Assembly: GCA_026129255.1 (NCBI GenBank) | Contig: JAHCIJ010000003.1 | Span: 186,001-250,000 of the forward strand | Direction of reading: 5' to 3' | Source: Anaerolineales bacterium | GTDB lineage: Bacteria; Chloroflexota; Anaerolineae; Anaerolineales; UBA11579 | DNA: 64,000 nucleotides | Shown: positions 60,439 through 64,000 of the stretch, piece by piece | Layout of the letters: the number at the start of each line of letters is the position of its first letter | Position numbering within the stretch: the first letter of the stretch is position 1 | Made by a program: the position numbers and the translations under genes | Notes under the pieces: generated by a model | What the model was told of the DNA's origin: nothing | Databases searched by the model: none | Seen by the model: only the letters and a program-made list of their open reading frames with translations

Positions 60439-61880
60439 AGCCACGCATCTTTATAAGCGCTGACCACGGCCTTGCCATCGTCTACTTCTTGCAAAGCGAT
60501 GTTTTGCGCACCCTGCTTGACGGTGGCGCCGAAGTGGTGCTGCTCACGGATGACGACATCGTGGAGCGTATCCGCGAGCGCTTTGCCCAACCCGGCCTCA
60601 TCATCGAAGGGCTGCGCCTCAAGCAGGCCAAGGACTACTTTCACACAGTCTCCTATGGCAAACAGTGGTGGCTGGATTTCCTGCGCCGTGCAGGCGCTTC
60701 CAACCGGATCAACCTCGAAGCCGTGGATAGTTACATCAATCAAGTAAAAGCAGAAGCACACGCCCGCCGCAAACTGCTATTTCCGTTTATGCAGATTGCG
60801 GTTGCCATCCTGCGCCGCAGCCGCGTCGCCCGCCGCTGGCTACACGGCCTGCAGCAGCGCTTTACGCCAACTATCTATGCTGACCTGTTTGCTAAGTACC
60901 AACCCAGCCTCGTAGTCGCCAGCACACCGGGTTGGCGGTTCGACCGCTACTTGTTGCGTGAAGCCGCTGCCCACAACATCCCCACGGCTGCGGTCATCGT
61001 TGGCTGGGACAACTCCAGCAGCTACAGCCTGCCCGGCGCGCCGGTGGATTGGATTACCTGCTGGTCCGAGATTCAGAAGCAAGAGCTGGTAGACGGCTCA
61101 GACTGGGACCCGGCCCGCGTGCATATTGGCGGCATTCCCTCGTACGATGGCTACTTCAAGCAGGAGTGGGTGCTGCCGCGCGAGGACTACTTCAAAACAC
61201 ACGGACTCGACCCGCAGCGCAAGCTCATCTCGTTTGCCAGCAGCTTCATCACCTTCTCGCCCAATATTCAGGATATTGAAGCGCTGGCTGAGTTGGTTTC
61301 GGGTGACCAGTTGGCCGCTCCCAGCCAGCTTTTAGTGCGCTTGCACCCAAATCACTTTATGGATGTGCCGCGCTTCGCTCAAGAGCGCCAGGCCATCTTC
61401 GCCCTGGCGCAAAAGTACCCCCATGTTCACGTAGTGGAGCCGGTTGCGCTGGGCGGCTCGCTGGGCCATTATTCAGGGGAAGACATGCACGAGAAATCGT
61501 CGATGATGGCCCACTCGGATGTGTTCGTAACCGTGTACTCCACTATGGTGGTCGAGGCCTCGGCCCACAAGACCCCGGTGGTGAGCGCCTGCATCGATTC
61601 GCCCGTGGGCTGGCAGGGCAAGTTCACCCTGCCGCTCTCGCGCATTGGCGATTGGCCTACCCATTCGCGCTTCCGTAATTCGTCCGCCGGGCGTGTGGCC
61701 TATGACCTGCCCCAGCTGCGTGAGGCGCTCAACTTCTATCTGACTACTCCTGGCGCCGATGAGGCTGAACGCGCTGCTTTCATCGCCCGTGAATGCACTT
61801 TCACCGATACGAGCGCTGGCCAGCGCACCGGTGCGTACTTGCTCTCGCGCCTCGGCCAGCATGCAGGCGGCCGTACATGA
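60435..61880 (+). CDS. Unassigned GT-B-like transferase
   Basis: The 481-residue protein shows two Rossmann-like parts. FISADHGLAIVYFLQSDVLRTLL opens it, VGWDNSSSYSLPGAPVDWITCWS lies near 193-215, RLHPNHFMD near 304 and DVFVTVYSTMVVEASAHKTPVV near 353-374. The last elements resemble CDP-glycerol or capsule transferases, where the S-T-x-x-x-E binds donor phosphates. The family is not recognised by name. It overlaps the flanking genes by ATGA on both sides and so belongs to the glycan operon. Confidence 0.55.
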   Translation: MKPRIFISADHGLAIVYFLQSDVLRTLLDGGAEVVLLTDDDIVERIRERFAQPGLIIEGLRLKQAKDYFHTVSYGKQWWLDFLRRAGASNRINLEAVDSYINQVKAEAHARRKLLFPFMQIAVAILRRSRVARRWLHGLQQRFTPTIYADLFAKYQPSLVVASTPGWRFDRYLLREAAAHNIPTAAVIVGWDNSSSYSLPGAPVDWITCWSEIQKQELVDGSDWDPARVHIGGIPSYDGYFKQEWVLPREDYFKTHGLDPQRKLISFASSFITFSPNIQDIEALAELVSGDQLAAPSQLLVRLHPNHFMDVPRFAQERQAIFALAQKYPHVHVVEPVALGGSLGHYSGEDMHEKSSMMAHSDVFVTVYSTMVVEASAHKTPVVSACIDSPVGWQGKFTLPLSRIGDWPTHSRFRNSSAGRVAYDLPQLREALNFYLTTPGADEAERAAFIARECTFTDTSAGQRTGAYLLSRLGQHAGGRT

Positions 61881-62806
61881 GCTCGCCTTTGCGTAAAGCG
61901 CTGCGCGCCATCACTGGCGATGAGGCCGCTGCCAAAGGCGGTAGCCTGCTGCCGCCGCTCTCTGCCGCGGAGCTGGCTGAGGTCAAAGAATTCTTTCCGC
62001 TGCAAAAATTCTTCGTGCTTGGACAGCCGCATTCTGGCGGTAGCGTGCTGGCGCGGTTGCTTAATTTGCATGCTGAACTGTATTGTGGCACTGGGGCGCA
62101 TTTCTTCACCCGCCAGCCTGTGCTGAGTGAGCTGTTCGTGCAGCCCGAGGAGCCGGATGCGGCAGCGTCTCTCGCACCTTCGCCTGCCGCATTGCGCGCC
62201 ATGGCCGATTTTCTGCTGGAACGCCAGGCGCATCCGCTGGGTAAACGTGTGGCTGGTGACCAAAGCCAGAACGAACTTGGTGGCCGCGCGATACAAGAGA
62301 TGCACCACCTGTATCCTGATGCCAGCCTGATCCACATCGTGCGCGATGGGCGCGATGTGCTCGTCAAGCAGCGCTTGCAAGAGCTCACCGGCGGCGCTGC
62401 GGCCAACCCGCGCCGTGAGCGCAGCCGCCCCGGCGACAACGTCGCCATCTTCGCCCCCGGCTGGCTTTCAGAGGCCACCCGCAACTGGGCTAACGGGGTG
62501 AGCGAAACAGACCGCCTCGGCCATCAGCTCTATGGCGAGAGCTACTACTCGCTGCGCTATGAAGACTTGCTGGCGCGCCCCTTCGACATGCTGGCCAAGG
62601 TGTGGGCCTTCCTTGGGCTGGAGGCCGATGGCCTCGAAGCCAAGGTCACCGCCGAGATCGCTCAGGACGAAGAGCTGACTCTCGATAAGAGCCCGCAAGC
62701 CGTGTGGCGCCAATTCTTCACACCGGGCGACAAGAACATCTTCAAAGAGAACGCTGACAAAGCGCTGCTCAAATGGGGCTACGAAGTGGGAGCCGATTGG
62801 GAATGA
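61877..62806 (+). CDS. Sulfotransferase family protein
   Basis: Transfers sulfate from PAPS to a hydroxyl, probably on the glycan or its lipid. The 309 residues carry a 5'-phosphosulfate loop variant FVLGQPHSGGSVLARLL at about 46-62 and the 3'-phosphate site HIVRDGRDVLVKQRL near 151-165, followed by SYYSLRYEDLLARPFDMLAKVWAFLGL, as in Sulfotransfer family 3 proteins. The usual Arg/Ser after the loop is Gly-Ser, so activity should be checked. ATG 61877 overlaps the preceding TGA. No PAPS-making gene is in the window. Confidence 0.83.
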   Translation: MSSPLRKALRAITGDEAAAKGGSLLPPLSAAELAEVKEFFPLQKFFVLGQPHSGGSVLARLLNLHAELYCGTGAHFFTRQPVLSELFVQPEEPDAAASLAPSPAALRAMADFLLERQAHPLGKRVAGDQSQNELGGRAIQEMHHLYPDASLIHIVRDGRDVLVKQRLQELTGGAAANPRRERSRPGDNVAIFAPGWLSEATRNWANGVSETDRLGHQLYGESYYSLRYEDLLARPFDMLAKVWAFLGLEADGLEAKVTAEIAQDEELTLDKSPQAVWRQFFTPGDKNIFKENADKALLKWGYEVGADWE

Positions 62807-63795
62807 AGATTCTTATCGCCGGCTTCGGTTCGATCGGCAAACGTCATTTCAATAACTTGCGCGCCCTCGGCGTGAAGGATTTTGTTTTCCTGCGCAGCAA
62901 CAACAGCACGCTGGATGTTAGTGAGCTGGCTGGTTTCGCCGTTGAGCACAGCATCGAAGCCGCGTTGGCACATAAACCAGATGCTGTCGTGATCTCGAAC
63001 CCTACCGCATTGCACCTGGATGTGGCCATCCCCGCCGCGGCCCAGGGCTGCAGCCTGCTGATGGAGAAGCCCATCAGCCACAGCCTGGCCCGTGTAGACG
63101 AGTTGCGCCAGGCCGCCGCTGCCGGTGGCAGCCGTATCCTGGTGGGCTTTCAGTGGCGCTTCCACCCCACGCTGCAAAAGGCAGCCGAGATTTTGCAGTC
63201 CGGCCAGCTCGGCCGCGTGCTCTCGGCGCGGGCGCATTGGGGCGAGTACTTGCCAAACTGGCATCCGTACGAAGACTATCGCAAGGGTTACAGCGCCCGC
63301 GCCGATCTGGGCGGTGGGGTGGTGCTCACTCTGTGCCATCCCTTTGATTATTTGCGCTGGCTGCTCGGTGAAGTGGATTCGGTATGGGGCACACTCGCAC
63401 GCAGCGGTGAGCTCGAGATTGCCGTAGAAGACCAGGCCGAAGTCGGCTTGCAGTTTGCCAGTGGTGCGGTGGGCAGTGTGCACTTGGATTATGTCCAGCA
63501 GCCGCCCAGTCACACGCTGCAGATCGTGTGCAGCCAGGGCCGCCTGGAATGGAACGCAGCCAGCGGTGCCCTGGTGCAAGTCAGTGTCAATGGCGAGCAG
63601 CGCGAGTTTGCGCTTAAAGCAGGTTTTGAGCGCAATCACCTGTTTATTGACCAGACGCGCCACTTTTTAGAGGTGACACAAGGGGATGCGCAGCCACTGT
63701 GCACACTAGAGGATGGCATTCGCGCCTTGGAGATTGCCTTGGCCGCCCACCGCGCCAATGATGAGGGCGCTCGCGTGGAGCTGGGGCTGGCATGA
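62803..63795 (+). CDS. Gfo/Idh/MocA-family oxidoreductase
   Basis: The 330-residue NAD(P)-dependent sugar dehydrogenase opens with ILIAGFGSIGKRHFNNLRAL, has VVISNPTALH, LLMEKPISHS (the conserved EKP) and a GFQWRFHPTL segment, then GGGVVLTLCHPFDYLRWLLG with the active-site-type His. Members act on nucleotide sugars or inositols; some at glycan loci oxidise UDP-HexNAc at C3. Its ATG overlaps the sulfotransferase stop. A promoter and hairpin region follow, so this may be the last gene of one transcription unit. Confidence 0.87.
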   Translation: MKILIAGFGSIGKRHFNNLRALGVKDFVFLRSNNSTLDVSELAGFAVEHSIEAALAHKPDAVVISNPTALHLDVAIPAAAQGCSLLMEKPISHSLARVDELRQAAAAGGSRILVGFQWRFHPTLQKAAEILQSGQLGRVLSARAHWGEYLPNWHPYEDYRKGYSARADLGGGVVLTLCHPFDYLRWLLGEVDSVWGTLARSGELEIAVEDQAEVGLQFASGAVGSVHLDYVQQPPSHTLQIVCSQGRLEWNAASGALVQVSVNGEQREFALKAGFERNHLFIDQTRHFLEVTQGDAQPLCTLEDGIRALEIALAAHRANDEGARVELGLA

Positions 63796-63854
63796 TAGAA
63801 TCCCGTTTGGCCTGCAAAACAGGCCGCTTTGTTTGCAGGGGTAATACGTAGAGG
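63796..63854 (+). promoter_or_regulatory. Extended -10 promoter and alternative hairpins before SDR gene
   Basis: TGATAGAAT (63793-63801) is an extended -10 box that overlaps the last stop codon. Downstream, GGCCTG (63809-63814) can pair with CAGGCC (63820-63825), while CCTGCAAA (63811-63818) can pair instead with TTTGCAGG (63832-63839). The first is followed by an imperfect T-rich stretch, and a GAGG ribosome site follows at 63851-63854. The two pairings exclude each other. Confidence 0.4.
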
Positions 63855-63858
63855 CCCT

Positions 63859-64000
63859 ATGCCCAGCACGATTCAATCCGCATTTGATCTCACCGGCCGC
63901 GTGGCCTTGGTGACTGGCGCCGCCGGTCTGTTGGGCAGGCAGTTCTGCCGCACCCTGGTGCAGGCGGGCGCCTCTGTGGCTCTGGTAGACCTCAACCCGG
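63859..64000 (+). CDS. SDR-family oxidoreductase (truncated by window edge)
   Basis: Only the first 47 codons are in the window. After MPSTIQSAFDLTG comes RVALVTGAAGLLGRQFC, the classical Rossmann start of a short-chain dehydrogenase, with a VALVDLN strand end. Placed after a Gfo/Idh/MocA gene in a nonulosonic-type locus, it could be a PtmA-like dehydrogenase, but too little is present to say so. A GAGG site precedes the ATG by 4 bases. Confidence 0.75.
   Translation, partial: MPSTIQSAFDLTGRVALVTGAAGLLGRQFCRTLVQAGASVALVDLNP

Noticed and set aside
62779..63663. 294-codon minus-strand frame opposite the Gfo/Idh/MocA gene
   Set aside because: Antisense shadow of a well-supported gene.
1..64000. 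Insertion sequences, prophage genes, toxin-antitoxin pairs or a CRISPR array
   Set aside because: No transposase, integrase, phage structural gene or regular direct repeats were seen on either strand.

Overview
The window looks like chromosome of a monoderm bacterium of the Chloroflexota, most likely an Anaerolineae relative. This is inferred from the gene set and not proven. SpoVS sits in a housekeeping setting, MutS2 is present, an (R)-type leucine-degradation operon of the kind known from Actinobacteria and Chloroflexota is present, several promoters sit directly on start codons (leaderless type), and nothing suggests an outer membrane. Base composition is GC-rich at both flanks and visibly more AT-rich in parts of the interior.

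Layout. (1) 1-9.5 kb: deoxynucleoside kinase; SpoVS on the minus strand behind a shared bidirectional terminator; MutS2; then a leucine-catabolism operon made of methylcrotonyl-CoA carboxylase beta, split biotin carboxylase and biotinyl subunits, a MaoC hydratase and a CitE-like lyase. The operon is interrupted by an AT-rich PD-(D/E)XK nuclease-like gene and a DinB-family gene. (2) 9.5-18.4 kb, all minus strand: a DUF4349 lipoprotein, metallophosphoesterase, cytidine deaminase, CorC/HlyC-type membrane protein, GlmU, tRNA-Gln(UUG), a receiver-Roadblock response regulator, and btuFCD under a cobalamin riboswitch with its own terminator. (3) 18.7-64 kb, all plus strand: LhgO and a UDP-GlcNAc 2-epimerase, then a very large surface-glycan locus that runs off the right edge.

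The glycan locus has two blocks. Each starts with a paralogous winged-helix regulator resembling the EPS-associated MarR family, and each regulator has its own promoter candidate. Block A (21.0-46.6 kb) carries a CMP-sugar-like set (Ldh-family oxidoreductase, cytidylyltransferase, methyltransferase, uronate-dehydrogenase-like SDR, and a GT2 fused to a degenerate cytidylyltransferase), an MsbA-type ABC exporter, many GT2 and GT4 transferases, a cupin/DegT aminotransferase pair, and three large polytopic GT-C-like membrane proteins. Block B (46.7-64 kb) carries nucleotide-sugar SDRs, a Wzm/Wzt ABC exporter with a carbohydrate-binding tail, a KpsC-like capsule protein, a PseB - RmlD-like - NeuB/PseI - SpsF set that suggests a nonulosonic-acid-type sugar, further transferases, a sulfotransferase, a Gfo/Idh/MocA oxidoreductase and a truncated SDR. 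About twenty gene junctions in the locus are 4-base ATGA or GTGA overlaps, so long translationally coupled transcripts are likely.

Together the locus would make nucleotide sugars, assemble a decorated (methylated, aminated, probably sulfated and acidic) glycan and export it through ABC transporters. No Wzx flippase, clear Wzy polymerase or initiating phosphoglycosyltransferase is visible. No insertion sequence, phage gene or CRISPR array was found.
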